The notes under the pieces: generated by a model
The model's input: the letters and a program-made list of their open reading frames with translations, nothing else
Databases searched by the model: none
Told to the model about the DNA's origin: nothing
Made by a program: the position numbers and the translations under genes
Origin: Corylus avellana
Taxonomy: Eukaryota; Streptophyta; Magnoliopsida; Fagales; Betulaceae
Assembly: GCF_901000735.1 (NCBI RefSeq)
Contig: NC_081545.1
Location: 3,702,583 to 3,766,582 of the forward strand
DNA length: 64,000 nucleotides
Direction of reading: 5' to 3'
Shown here: piece by piece, positions 40,962 through 53,384 of the stretch
Layout: every line of letters starts with the position of its first letter
Numbering within the stretch: the first letter of the stretch is position 1

Positions 40962-43559
40962 ACCACAACTCACTTGTCTTCTCCACGCCTCATCCTAGTT
41001 TTCTCCACCCATCTCTATCACTCCTCACCCCTCATGTTGAAAAATCTCAAATCGTAAGCGTGTAGCGTGTAGATCGTGGTCCCAAACGATGTCGTCCACT
41101 AAAGGTTTCAGCCACTAAAGGTAACGCACTAAAATTAATTGAGATTTTTGTACTGTTTAGGGTTTGTGGCTCTTCTTTGGTTTCTGTTGCAATCACCACA
41201 ATGGGTTTCCATAGTTCAAAATGAGGGAGACTCAATGTCGTTTTGGAGTTCTCTTTCTCGATGTTTTGATTTGGGTGAAGGAAAATGACTTTCTGGTGGA
41301 GGAAGAAGAGCAACCCGAGAGAGAGAGAGAGAAGTGAGGTATAAAAACAATACTGGGTCTCTTCTCTCTTTTTTTTGTAAAATTTTATTAGGGGTTCGTG
41401 TGCACACATATTGGGTCTCTTCTTTTTCTTTTCTTTTTTTTTTGGTATATTTGTTTGCTTGTTTGCTTATTAGAGGGTTTGTTTGCTTGTCTATCTGTCT
41501 ATTATACATACGTTTGTTTGCTTGTTTGTTTATTGGGGGTTTGTTTGCTTTCACGCATATTGGGGGTTTGAGTTGCTTGTCTGTTATATGTCTGGTATAT
41601 TTGTTTCATGTATGTTTTTATACACAGCCAACCCATTTCATAATGTAGTTTTGTTGGTTTATGGTTGATAAGTATCAAATATTATATATTTGTATTTGGA
41701 CCCCTTTATTTACATTAGCCAATCCTTTAGCTGTGTCGTTACTTAATGTTTTGTGTTTTTAGTGTTTTGTAAGTTGTTAAAGAAAAACTACAACTTTAAA
41801 GGGAAAAATGCAAAGTTTGGAAGAGAGCACACTTGGAGAAGACCTAGATAATGTGGTTAAATTTAACCAAATCCAAGAAAAGGTTAAATAAGATAAAAGA
41901 TCATATTGGATAAAATTTCGGACTAGATTCAAATTTAAATTTTGCACACGTCTCAGTATTTTGACCATAACTTTCCGCTCAGGTATCGGATCGAGGTGAT
42001 TCAAGTGACATTGGAAAGCTAACTCAAAATATTACAGTTCAATATGGATTTTCCTAATTTGAATGGTTACTATGCCAAAATCGTCCCGCAATAAAAGGAC
42101 ACAAATCTGGACGAATCCTATTACGATTTCAAACTTCTATTTGGAATAAGAGACAGACCTCCGAATTATCTAGGTTTACTAGGGCTTCTATGACTCTCCT
42201 AAGCCTAAAAATAAACCATTTTACATTCAAGAAAATATATACAATTTTAGATACTAGTTTTGGAATATAATTTTGGAGACAGAATGTAATCCAACTTTTC
42301 TTTTTAGTTTAGTTTTTATTTAGCTTTAGATTTAGGTTTTAGTTTCATAGTCATGTGGAGCTAAATTCTCAACTAAGGTTGGGGATAAAGCATCACCAAT
42401 GAAGAACAACATCGCTTTATTGTAAGTCTTTATTATTCTGATTTTATTAGGTTTATTATTTCAATTGTTTTACTTCTTATCAATATGTGGTATGATTTTT
42501 GGATATCTTGTTGTGATTCAAGGATACACTTAATGATTTAGGCTAATTTCACATAATTAATTGTTCCGTTTTTAACTCATAAAAATTGGATATCCCTTAG
42601 GATTTGTACAACGAATACATCTGGTGTTTCAATTAAATTTGGATTCCTTTTATGATTTGGTCAATGAAAGTATACATAGGATGATTTTGATTAATTCTTT
42701 GAAGTATAGTAAAACATATCTAAGATTTAAATTGTAAGAACTTCAGATTAATATTGATGAACATACAGTATGTTGTTATGATTTGGTGAGTGTAGATTCT
42801 GCATCCTTAGTGCATTTATCTATTGATTTGCTTAGGTTATTTATTTTGTGTTTAGTCTTTTAATTTTCAAAAACAAATTCAAAACCCTTTTGGAACTAGG
42901 TTAAGATTTAATTAGTTTAGATATAAAGTGCTCTTTCAAGAATACAATTCTCTATGGGATTGTACAATCGATTTGTGCACTTACGAGTTAAATAAATTTG
43001 CATAACAATGGTTGATGTGTTGTGTGGTCCCTACGGATGTTATATGCTTTGAAAAGTTGTTTTCTGTTTTGAAAATGATGCACTGAGGCATCATATTCCT
43101 AATGTGGTCCCTGGATGTGCCCAAACTTTTTAGACTAATTATTTGCACTTTTGTGTACATAATTAATGATATTGGACCATTTATCGATCTCATTGGCTGC
43201 ATGTACATACTATACTAAAAACAACATAAACAACATATCTTACCACAAATAATTGATGATGTCCTATGTGAAAACTTATTCAAATTAATTTAAGTTCATA
43301 TGTGAGGTACGTTGAGTGTTTGAAATAGAGGTCAATCTTATTGATTTAACTTAAATTAATTAATTATCATATATTTGAAACATGTTAATATTTTATTAAT
43401 AAATAATATTTACTGAAGTTTGATTGGTGGTCAATTACACATCCACTTTCTTGGTTGCATTTGTATACTATACTGAATCTTTATTTATTGGTAGTAGGAA
43501 AAAAAGATGTTAATATTTTATTGATTTTTTTATTTTCTTTATTTCTTTTATTGTTAGGA

Positions 43560-43649
43560 TACTATACGGGAGTTTGTATTCGAAGTGCATTACGGGGGTA
43601 AGATAAATAGGAGGTTTATGTGCACATATGTGGGTGGTGATGTAGATGT
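43560..43649 (+). pseudogene. MULE transposase N-terminal domain, right copy, interrupted
   Basis: After a T-rich acceptor-like tract the plus strand reads DTIREFVFEVHYGGKINRRF and MCTYVGGDVDV, without the stop found in the left copy. It is cut at codon DV by a CACTA element, so only about 30 residues remain. Confidence 0.75.
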
Positions 43650-43807
43650 CACTACAAAAAATTAAATTTTTTCTGACGGACGTTTTCTGACGTGTCAGGT
43701 AGTCTGACACGTCAGAAAACGATCCTGACGGGGCCTTCCTGACGTGTTTCCCGCGTGAAGATTATAGGTGTCAGAAATGGAAAATTTCTGACGTGTTAAG
43801 TTTTAAC
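43650..43807 (+). mobile_element. CACTA (En/Spm-type) transposon end, truncated by gap
   Basis: Starts CACTACAAAAAATT, the conserved CACTA terminus, and is followed by clustered subterminal motifs: tctgacg and tgacgtgtcag in both orientations (43673-43802), as expected for transposase-binding repeats. It interrupts the MULE reading frame. The other end is missing, so the 3-bp target duplication cannot be checked. Confidence 0.85.
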
Positions 43808-43907
43808 NNNNNNNNNNNNNNNNNNNNNNNNNNNNNNNNNNNNNNNNNNNNNNNNNNNNNNNNNNNNNNNNNNNNNNNNNNNNNNNNNNNNNNNNNNNNN
43901 NNNNNNN
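43808..43907. other. Assembly gap (100 N)
   Basis: Cuts the CACTA element; the sequence after the gap shows no CACTA features. Confidence 0.95.
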
Positions 43908-44146
43908 GGTGGGGGGGCTGTGTGTGGTATGTGGATTTTGGTTAATTGAGTTGGACTTTTGGCGGTCTAACCGTTAGACTCTAACCTGTCTAAAATCTTT
44001 TTTAGCGATTTGTCTTGCATTTTTTTTTTCTTTCTAAAATTAAATCTTATTTTTTATTCAATCTAAATATAATTTAATAAGAGTAGTTGTTTCATTAAAA
44101 TACGTATTATTTGTAAATTTTCATTTCTCGTGAGGTAAGACCGGCC

Positions 44147-45184
44147 AGGACAGAAATTTCCTCTAAACCGTGGTTTGGGAGAAATATCGTTTAACCTATA
44201 TAAAATAGTGCCAAGTGTCTAAGCATTTAACATGTACATTAATTATTAAAGGTCATTAATAGTAATTTATTAACTAAGGTTACATTTTTTTTTTTCTTTG
44301 TTAAACATTAGACCAATATTTTGTTTTGTCACCAAGGTTAGAACTAACGTTAAAAAGTGAAGACCTAACGTCGGATTAGATAAAAAACCAAAAAAAAAAA
44401 AAAGAAGGGGGGGGGTAGAACTAGCGTTTAAAAGAAGAAGAGCTAACGTTGGCTTAGAAGGGAAAAAAAAAATCACTTCTAAACATCCATTAAAAATAAA
44501 AGCGATGCAAAAAAAGAAAAAAGAAAAATCGAAGTGTAAAAAAAAATACAACAACGTTAGATAACTCTCTGTTAATGGGATAACTAATAGAGATTAAAAT
44601 TAATCAAATTATTGGATTCCAAAACATGAAGACTCAATTGTTAAAATGCGGGGAAAAGTACCTTAATATGATAGCAGTTTTCACGTATATGCCAAAAAAT
44701 CCCGATCACATATGCCTTCTTCTCCTAAAGCAACAGTCTTTCAGCCGCATATGCAGAGAACTTGAGAAACAGAGAATGGAGAAAAATGTATGCTTATGAT
44801 ATGACTCATCAACTTCAACTTGGTTAGGTTTATTAAAATTTTCTAACCTAGTTTAGATGTGATTTTTTTTTTTTTTTTCCTCTAAGCCAACGTTAGCTCT
44901 TCTTCTTTTAAACGTTATTTCTAACCCTTTTTTTGGGGTTTTTTTTATTTATTTAATCCAATGTTAGGTCCTCACTTTTTAACGTTAGTTCTAACCTTGG
45001 TGAAAAAACAAAACGTTAGTCTAATGTTTAACCAAAAAAAAAAAAAAGTTTAACCTTAGTTAGTAAACTGCTATTAATGACCTTTAATATTTAATGTTCA
45101 TATTAATTGCTTAAACATTTGACACCATTTTATATGGGTTGAAAGATATTTCTTTCAAACTAGTTTGGGGGAATTTATGTCCTT
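44147..45184. mobile_element. Large MITE/foldback element with arms of about 330 bp, copy 1
   Basis: Ends aggacagaaatttcctc and gaatttatgtcct pair, and the inverted arms run through aaaggtcattaatag, ctaacgttaaaaagtgaag and agaagaagagctaacgttgg to about 44490 and 44860. The centre (about 370 bp) has no transposase. The repeated word taacgtt is a striking subterminal motif. Confidence 0.82.
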
Positions 45185-45541
45185 AATTAAATACTTTTAA
45201 TAGGTTTCACATGATTTTTGAATAATTCTGATACCGCCTTCGTCAAGGGAGGCAGACCACAGATTAGAATTACCAACACCAGAAATAGTTGGTGTCAGAT
45301 TTGAATCTTATTGTTCAAATCAAAGGAAGAAAATCAATAAAGGGATGCAACAAATCAGCACAAAGTTGAAAAATTGGCAATTGGGGGTAATGATAAAGAC
45401 AAGTTCAATGAGTTTGATAGCACTTAAAAGAAACATGTTTGACATAAGCCACAGGGTAACAACAAGGATGATCAAATTATATTCACATTTTTTGAAAATT
45501 AGGGGTCCCTCAATAATTATGAATTAGATCATAGAATATAT
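45185..45541. repeat. MITE flank, directly repeated at 58123-58479
   Basis: Starts ttaattaaatac and runs through gtcaagggaggcagaccac and aggggtccctcaataattat to the gap. The copy at 58123-58479 is in the same orientation and nearly identical. Confidence 0.9.
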
Positions 45542-45641
45542 NNNNNNNNNNNNNNNNNNNNNNNNNNNNNNNNNNNNNNNNNNNNNNNNNNNNNNNNNNN
45601 NNNNNNNNNNNNNNNNNNNNNNNNNNNNNNNNNNNNNNNNN
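45542..45641. other. Assembly gap (100 N)
   Basis: Left contig ends in gaatatat, right contig begins one base before an LTR. Confidence 0.95.
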
Positions 45642-45642
45642 T

Positions 45643-47309
45643 TGTAGTGCCCTAGAATTTTCAAAGCTATTTAAATAGATTATTTCGATAATGATGTTAT
45701 TTTAATATCCATTGTAGCCAAGGATTTTAATTCTTGGGAAATTTATGGTGTTACAGAGAGTGATAATTAAAGAATGGTAATTGGTGAAATATTAGGATAG
45801 TAAAATGAGGGTATAATTGTAAATTGAAGATAGAATAGTATTTGGTTTTTCTCCTATAAATAGAGCTCTTTCCCTTCACAATTTTACTACTCCTCTCCCA
45901 TCTCTTGCACATATTCTTCCTTCTTCCGCTTTTTACTCGGTCTTTCTTCTTTCTAAGAGTGTTTACTCTGAATAGAGAGAGAAAGGGCGAGACAAAGTGC
46001 TACAAGAAATAAAGAACACAAGAGAAAGCAGACTTTAGAAATTAGTTTCAAAAGATATACTAGTGATGTTAGTCAGATTAGAGCAACTAGATTCCTTCAG
46101 ACCACTTTTAGCTTCAGTCTAGAGGTAAGTAAATTCACTACCCCTTCTAAAGTTACTTCATGTCATGTTATTTATACGTTCTTGTATCAAATTGTAAAAG
46201 ATTATTTTATTTACCTGCCATGAAGATATGTTGCATGCATCAAGCATTTCTAAAAGAATTATTTAGAAAATTTCTATTTCTTTAAACGCTTTTTAAGTAC
46301 AACAAGTTTATATTTGAAAAGCTTTCCAATTTGAGAAAAGAAAGTTAAGAAATGATGATGATTATAAGAAAGAAAAATGATAATAAACCCTCCTACATGT
46401 TGGACTAAGATGCATCAAAAGAAGTACAAAGAAAAGTACAAGAGATGAGATAAATGTTTATGAAATGAGGGCACATGTATGGAGGAGAGTATTTTTGGCC
46501 CCAAGATAAGTAAGAATGAGAAGAGTTCGGTACCGATACTCGGATGGAGGCGAACCCACTGAAGGAGGCTATGCCAGAAGGTGGTATTCCATCAACTAGA
46601 CCGTTGAGTGCACCAAGAAAGAGTTAATTGACGGTCGGGCATGGCTGAGGCCACAGTTCAGTGCCATGGTCACAAGGACCCGCAACCCTCGTGCACAGGG
46701 GTAATAGTGTACATGGGCCCTATTATGAGAAAATGATACTATATTTTCAACGATGATATGCTATGATGATTTACAAAGATGATTTATAATGATGCATTAT
46801 GATGATGATTTATAAAGATGATTTACAACGATGATCTATTACTAGATGTAATAGTATGTATATGTTACGGGAGATGCAACCGTACATACATATATTATTA
46901 TGGCTAGAAGTATATTTATTTGCGAAAATGATTTTCAAAACTGAGAACAAGGAGTAAAACTATTTATGGTTGTGAATTTTACTTGCTGGGCCCCCTTTGG
47001 GCTCATTCAGTTTTATTTCTTGTTTTCAGGTAGAAAGGATGCTGGAATAGGAGGCCGGAATGGGGACGGGAATAATTATTAATTTTTAAAGTCTTTTCAT
47101 ATAAGTTATTGTAATAATATGATATTCTGCAACTAAAGTTTAATGTTTTCTAATTTCGCTTGTAATAAAATCTCTTGAATAATGTTTTATACATTTATCG
47201 TATCCTTTAAAATCAAGTACTCTGATAGACCTTATAGATCTTTGCAAGAACTTTTGTTGAAAAAGAAGAAAAGTGGCAAACTCAGTCTTAACGGACTGGA
47301 GATGTTACA
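45643..47309 (+). repeat. 5' LTR of the gypsy-like element
   Basis: 1667 bp. TATAAATA at 45855-45862 is followed by a CT-rich leader (ttcttccttcttccgc) and aggtaagtaaattcac, which resembles a splice donor in the LTR. It matches LTR 2 closely apart from indels. Confidence 0.9.
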
Positions 47310-48672
47310 ATTTTGGTATCAGAGCAAAGGTTATAAGGTTCTGGCAGACTTTTCAAAAAATAAAAAAAAAAAAAAAAATTTGGGGGGTTAATGAGAAGCC
47401 ACATTCCGGCCAAGTAGAGTGTGCATTGTTGTGTGGTCTCTAATAAATGATGCATGAGCATTTTTCTAATGGTTAATTTTTGTGTTAAAAAAAAAAAAAA
47501 AAAAAAATCATCTTAGTGTGATTAATTTGGAGGATTTTATTATTGTGATCATGTTAATGACGGAGATGAATTTTTATTTTATAGATAGGTTGTGATCCAT
47601 AGTATCTGCCTATTTGGATTTGCGGCAGTTTTCTAGAGTATCAATTGATAAGGGTATATTTTAAGGTGTCTCGAGGATTTAGAAAAGATTATTGATCATG
47701 ATTTAAAAATCGTATGATGATTTTATAGATTTAGGTTGCGAGATGATTTGTGAAATTAACTTGGTGACAAAATGGTTTTATTGATTTAGGTTGTGAGACA
47801 AATTGTGTGAGTGACTTGGTAACAAATTGTCTTATGGAGGTCGGTGGTGAAATGATTCTTGAACTGAATTAATGATATAATAGTTTATATGAGTTTTTGG
47901 TAATGGCTAAGGTTTGGTTGATGACAATAATGATACTATGATTGATGTTGTAATATATGGATTGATGAATAAGGATTACGTAGTGGCATGAAGTGAATGC
48001 CTAAGTACTGCAGGGATAAATGCAAATGAGGTATACCCTAGAATCTATAAGATATTTTGATATATAAATTTGTGGTTTAAGGATTTTGATATTTTTTGGA
48101 TGATTGTGATGACTCTAAGGTACGATTCATGAAATCCTTGAGGTGATTCTTAGAATTTAAGGTGTTAGGTTTTCTATAATTGAGGTAAATTATATTGAAG
48201 TGATGCTTAAAGTTTTGAGGATGAATTAGTGCTCCTAGGTTGTGGATAATATTTAAATTTTGAGGCATTAGTGGATATGAAATTATGAGAAATTTTAGTT
48301 ACATGCCAAAGCTTTTGATATAATTTTCTTTTACTAAGTAAAGATAATGGATTATTATTCCTGAGGTAATTTGAAGCATAAAGGTAAGAGTTGAAAGACA
48401 ATATAATATAGTGATATAATATAGTGACATGATCTAAATTTCTCTTATAAGATATATGTTCAATGATATTAAGGTATTTTAGAGGTTGATAACATGTGAT
48501 GGTGCATACTTAGATGTTTTATTGAGTGATTAACTTGTTAAACAGATTGTTTGTTTAAAGGAAGTTATTACAATGACAGAATGATTTCATAATGAATATT
48601 GAATGAGCACTGAATGATTACGAAAAGAAATGTTTGGAGAACAAGCTCCTTATAATATTACATACCAGTGTC

Positions 48673-48718
<46 letters not shown>

Positions 48719-48865
48719 AATTTGTTGCATAAAGAGACATGTGGTAATGATGAGCGGATGATTCTTCAGAGCTGCTCCAGGAAGATTATTTCTGCATAGA
48801 GAAAACCTAGTATGAGCAGAATCGTATATATTTATTAATTGAATTATCAAAGAGAATATTTATTT
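47310..48865 (+). other. Interior of the gypsy-like element, left part, no ORF
   Basis: AT-rich and full of stops on both strands, with an A run of about 40 at 48677-48716. Sense pol-like stretches are not recognisable. Confidence 0.6.
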
Positions 48866-49528
48866 CTAATGAGGTACCTGACTAGAGCGTGTGCGGAGAG
48901 ACTTGCAACACCCCTGAACATCGACCCGGAGTTTTTCGTGCTGTCGCTGGAGACGTTCGGTATTCTTCTCCATTTCTAGCACCTTTGGTCCCAAGTATTC
49001 TGCGTAAGATAACATCATCTTTTTCAGCTGAGTATTCTCCTGCTTCAAATCCACGTGTTTTCATTTGTAGTATTTGAGCAGTCGCTGTAAGACCCCGATT
49101 TGGTTTCTTGAGACTTTCAGCTCAACATTTCTGGCACTCAAACGTTGTGCCATGTCAGAAACTGAAGCAGCACCTTGGATACTGAATGCCAATGAATTAT
49201 TAATAGCATCAGTATCCGACCTATCAGCTAAGAACGTTTGATCCCGTGGAATTACGAAACCTTTGGCCACTGCTACAGCAGTAGAATCATGGAGCATGAC
49301 AGAATCGTGAATAGTGATAGGATGATTGTCAAAGACAAAAGTTGGCTGTCATACGTCAGGATATGTAGCAAGTTCATTAGGGTGTGCAACAGGTACAACG
49401 GGAGGTATAGCAGGCACTTCAGGGGAAATAGCAGGCACGTCCAGTTGCACGTTAGGCATAACAATAGATTGTGTTGCAGGAGCAACATTCAAATCGATGT
49501 TGTTAACGGATGATGATGATGCTCCCAT
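48866..49528 (-). pseudogene. Antisense ORF in the gypsy-like element, coiled-coil protein, two in-frame stops
   Basis: One minus-strand frame of 221 codons from MGASSSSVNNIDLNVAPATQ to KSLRTRSSQVPH is broken only by TGA at 49349-49351 (codon 60, after ATYPDV) and TGA at 49061-49063 (codon 156, after KYYK). N-terminal proline/valine-rich linker (VPAISPEVPAIPPVVPVAHP); middle with AAVSDMAQRLSAR-like helix; C-terminal heptad-rich coiled coil (QENTQLKKMMLSYAEYLG, LEMEKNTERLQRQHEKLR). It lies antisense to the element between the expected pol position and the 3' LTR, where some plant gypsy lineages (Tat group) carry extra antisense ORFs. The function of those is unknown. The first stop could come from CGA by one C-to-T change. 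Confidence 0.7.
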
Positions 49529-51297
49529 ATTTAGGAGCGTAAGGAAAAATAGTTGAGAATACGAAGAATTTGGGAGAGATGAAGTATTGAGAAGAGACTG
49601 AGCGTCAGAAACTGAAGAGAATTTTTTGAAGTTTCTGGAAGTAGCAGACGAGTGGCTTTAAAGAAATTTTTCACTTCAAGTGAAATAAACAGTAAACAAC
49701 AAAGCGTTAGGCGACCTCGGGCCGCGATGGAAATTTTGTCAAAAGATCCCGTGGAAGTAGGATCTTGTCTCCTGTCATAAATTCGACTGAGCTCATTTTT
49801 CAAACCCACTGTTCAATCAACGACTTTAAATACCATGCGTGGGCAACTGAATGAATTGTCATGCCAACGCGCACCACGCGCTCGTTCATTACCAGAAATC
49901 TTTCCTATAAATTCCCACCTCTTTCTCCATTGCAACACATGCCTTCTGATCATACCCCTTCGCCTGAAATCTTCTGTTAATAGCCTTCCATACAATGAAA
50001 GCTCGATTTTTCTCCCAGTTGAGCGTATCCTCAAGAGAGAAAAAAAAAAAAAAAAAAAAAAATGCAGCATCACGACTTGATTCACAAACCCAACACCTTA
50101 TACTCTCAGTAGTAAACCATTGAAGCAAGATTATCGTTGATCATGTCCTGCGGAAGCAAGATTATCCTTGATCATGCTTCTCAGGCTAAATATCTCTCTT
50201 TTCTTCTTAGTCTTCGTAAATGACAGAAGAGAGAGAGCATCCGATGTGGGTATATTGAAAGTCTCACATACATGCCATGTCCTGAAATACTTTTCAAATC
50301 TTCATTTCTAGAAAGCAACAGGACTATCTTTCTCTCTTTCTCTTCTTGACCTTGCAAGACCCAAGGGAGAGAAATTATAGCATGTGTACTTTGGAACTTC
50401 CATCCTGGAAACTTACCCATATCCTACTTTGCTTGCTTATCAATTTCATCTCTAGAACGCAGCAAAACACAGCATGTATTAGTCAAGAATGGATGAGAAT
50501 CTTACATTTGATGTAATCGTGTATTTCGTTTGAGTTGAATCTTAATTACGAGTTTCTTTTGTTGAGTTATGATTTATCAAGTAAAGATGTAGTACTGAAA
50601 GATTTTCGCTGATATTGTAGCATCAACACAAAAGTTGGGATAAGAAAATAGAAACGGTTGTGTATTTAGAATGAATCGAATTATGATGTCACTTCTGAGG
50701 TATATTCATGTAATGATGTTTTTGGAAAATATAAACTGTAGAATGTTGGTGCTATTTACTTTTATAGGTTTATGATGGTGAAAAGTTAATAATTATTAGA
50801 GCATCATATTAAAATTTCGTATGCATGATTTGGAATACTGAGATACTAAAGAGAATATAGGCGGGGATGATTTTTACACCTTTTTGATAAGATTGATTAA
50901 ATTAGATCGAGAGAATTATTGCAGGCTTGCAAGGAGGATTATGATGTTTGGAGGTATGGACTATTGATTACATGATTTATTAATTTGATGTTTAAACCTT
51001 AATTGTAGACTATCGATGAATAACTCGATTGTTGTTATTGAGGTTGGAAAGAAACAATGGAAAAGATTTTGAGGTAAGATTTTAGTGTGAATTGATGAAT
51101 GATTGCAGAAATTGAGACTTTAGACTGTGAATAAGATTTACTCATAGAAGAAGGAGATGGAATTTCAATATGATAAAAGAGAGTAAGCTTTGATGAAGGA
51201 TTGAAAAGAATATTATCTGAATCCCTCAACTTGAAGATTGGACGATAATATTATAGGTTTTAATTTCGAGGACGAAATTCTAATAAGGAGGGAAGAT
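49529..51297 (+). other. Interior of the gypsy-like element, right part
   Basis: Holds an A run at 50040-50062 and short ORFs without family resemblance. The end (tttcgaggacgaaattc, purine tract) marks the 3' LTR border. On the minus strand the first 500 bp would be the leader of the antisense ORF. Confidence 0.55.
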
Positions 51298-53077
51298 TGT
51301 AGTGCCCCAGAATTTTCAAAGCTATTTAAATAGATTATTTTGATAATGATGTTATTTTAATATCCATTGTAGCTAAGGATTTTAATTCTTGGGAAATTTA
51401 TGAGAGTGGTAATTAGAGAATGGTAATTGGTAAAATAATAGGATAGTAAATGGTAGGTATAAGGATGGTAGAATAAGAATGTAGAATAGTATAGGGTAGG
51501 TAGAATAGTATAGGGTTGGTGAAATAGTATAGGGTTGGTGAAATAGTATAGGGTTGGTGAAATAGTAAAATGAGGGTATAATTGTAAATTGAAGGTAGAA
51601 TAGTATTTGATTTTCTCCTATAAATAGAGCTCTTCTCCTTCACAATTTTCACCACTCATCTCCTCTCCCGTCTCTTGCATATATTCTTCCTTCTTCCGCT
51701 TTTTACTCGGTCTTTCTTCTTTCTAAGAGTGTTTACTCAGAACAGAGAGAGAAAGGGCGAGACCAAGCGCTACAAGAAAGAAAGAACACAAGAGATAGCG
51801 GACTTTAGAAATTAGTTTCAAAAGATATACTAGTGGTGTTAGTCATATTGGAGCAACTAGATTCCTTCATACCACTTTTAGCTTCAGTCTAGAGGTAAGT
51901 AAATTCACTACCCCTTTTAAAGTTACTTCATGTCATGTTATTTATTTATTCTTGTATCAAACTGTAAATGATTATTTTATTTATGTATTATGAAGTTATG
52001 TTGCATGCATGAAGGATTTCTAAAAGAATTATTTAGAAAGTTTCTATTTATTTAAACGCTTTCTAAAGTACAAACAAGTTTATATTTGAAAAGGTTTTTA
52101 ATTTGAGAAAAGAAAGTTGAGAAATGATGATGATTATAAGAAAGAAAAATGATGATAAACCCTCCTACATGTTGCCCTAAGATGCATCAAAAGAAGTACT
52201 AAGAAAAGTACAAGAGATGAGATAAATGTTTATGAAATGAGGGCACATGTATGGAGGAGAGTATTTTGGCCCCAAGATAAGTAAAGATGAGAGTTCGGTA
52301 CCGATACTCGGATGGAGGCGAAACCACTGAAGGAGGCTATGCCAGAAGGTGGTATTCCATCAACTAGACCGTTGAGTGCACCAAGAAAGAGTTAATTGAC
52401 GATCGGGCATGGCTGTGGCCACAGTTCAGTGCCATGGTCACAAGGACCCGCAACCCTCGTGCACAGGGGTAATAGTGTACATGGGCCTTATTATGAGAAA
52501 ATGATACTATATTTTCAACGAAGATATGCTAAGATGATTTACAAAGATTATTTATATTGATGCATTATGATGATGATTTATAAAGATGATTTACAACGAT
52601 GATCTATTACTAGATGTAATAGTATGTATATGTTACGGGAGATGCAACCGTACATACAGATATTATTATGGCTAGAATTATATTTATTTGCGAAAATGAT
52701 TTTCAAAGCTGAGAACAAGGAGTAAAACTATTTATGGTTGTGGATTTTACTTGCTGGGCCCCCTTTGGGCTCATTCAGTTTTATTTCTTGTTTTCAGGTA
52801 GAAAGGATGCTGGAATAGGAGGCCGGAATGGGGTGGGTATAATTATTAATTTTCAAAGTCTTTTCATATAAGTTATTGTAATGATATGATATTCCGCAAC
52901 TAAAGTTTAATGTTTTCTAATTTCGCTTGTAATAAAATCTCTTGAATAATGTTTTATACATTTTTTCGTATCCTTTAAAATCAAGTACTCTGATAGACCT
53001 TATAGATCTTTGCAATAACTTTTGTTGTAAAAGAAGAAAAGTGGCAAACTCAGCCTTAACGGGCTGGGGATGTTACA
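51298..53077 (+). repeat. 3' LTR of the gypsy-like element with 19-bp minisatellite
   Basis: 1780 bp. TATAAATA at 51619-51626. It is longer than LTR 1 largely because of a direct array of the 19-bp unit gaaatagtatagggttggt (51483-51577, four full units plus a partial one), absent from LTR 1. Confidence 0.9.
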
Positions 53078-53384
53078 ATTGGTGACGCAAGCGGAGTGCA
53101 CGTGACCAAGGCCCATTTTCAGGGTGGGTCTGAGAGCAATACAGCCCAGCGAGGGGTTATAACAGAAAGTAACTTGTGAACTTGGAAGAGGAAGGCCCGT
53201 ACCACGTCAAATATGGGCTTGTCGGCAGGGGCTGAAGGTGAAGAGAATAATAAACAGAATTCTGATTTATTCGAACAGGAAGCACATGAGGGGGGAAGTA
53301 TGAAGCCGGGAAGGAAGACCGATGGGGTATCAGAGAAAATAACCCAAGACATGGTGGTGGCTGCAATGCAGCCTCCCAGCACTA

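Larger units (their letters stand above)
38907..43649 (-). repeat. Right arm of inverted repeat 2
   Basis: Reverse complement of 34490-38806. It ends where a CACTA-type element starts at 43650. Confidence 0.93.
45643..53077 (+). mobile_element. Gypsy-like LTR retrotransposon without sense gag-pol (LARD-like)
   Basis: LTR 1 45643-47309 and LTR 2 51298-53077 (TGTAGTGCC..GATGTTACA) flank a 3.99-kb interior with a primer-binding site at 47314-47325 (tggtatcagagc) and a purine tract aaggagggaaga at 51285-51296. Directly before it ttcgaggacgaaattc is the usual end of a gypsy pol. No RT, integrase or protease is seen in any frame, but an antisense ORF is. Target duplicates cannot be confirmed: only one base is known to the left and it does not match the base expected from attgg on the right. 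Confidence 0.88.
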
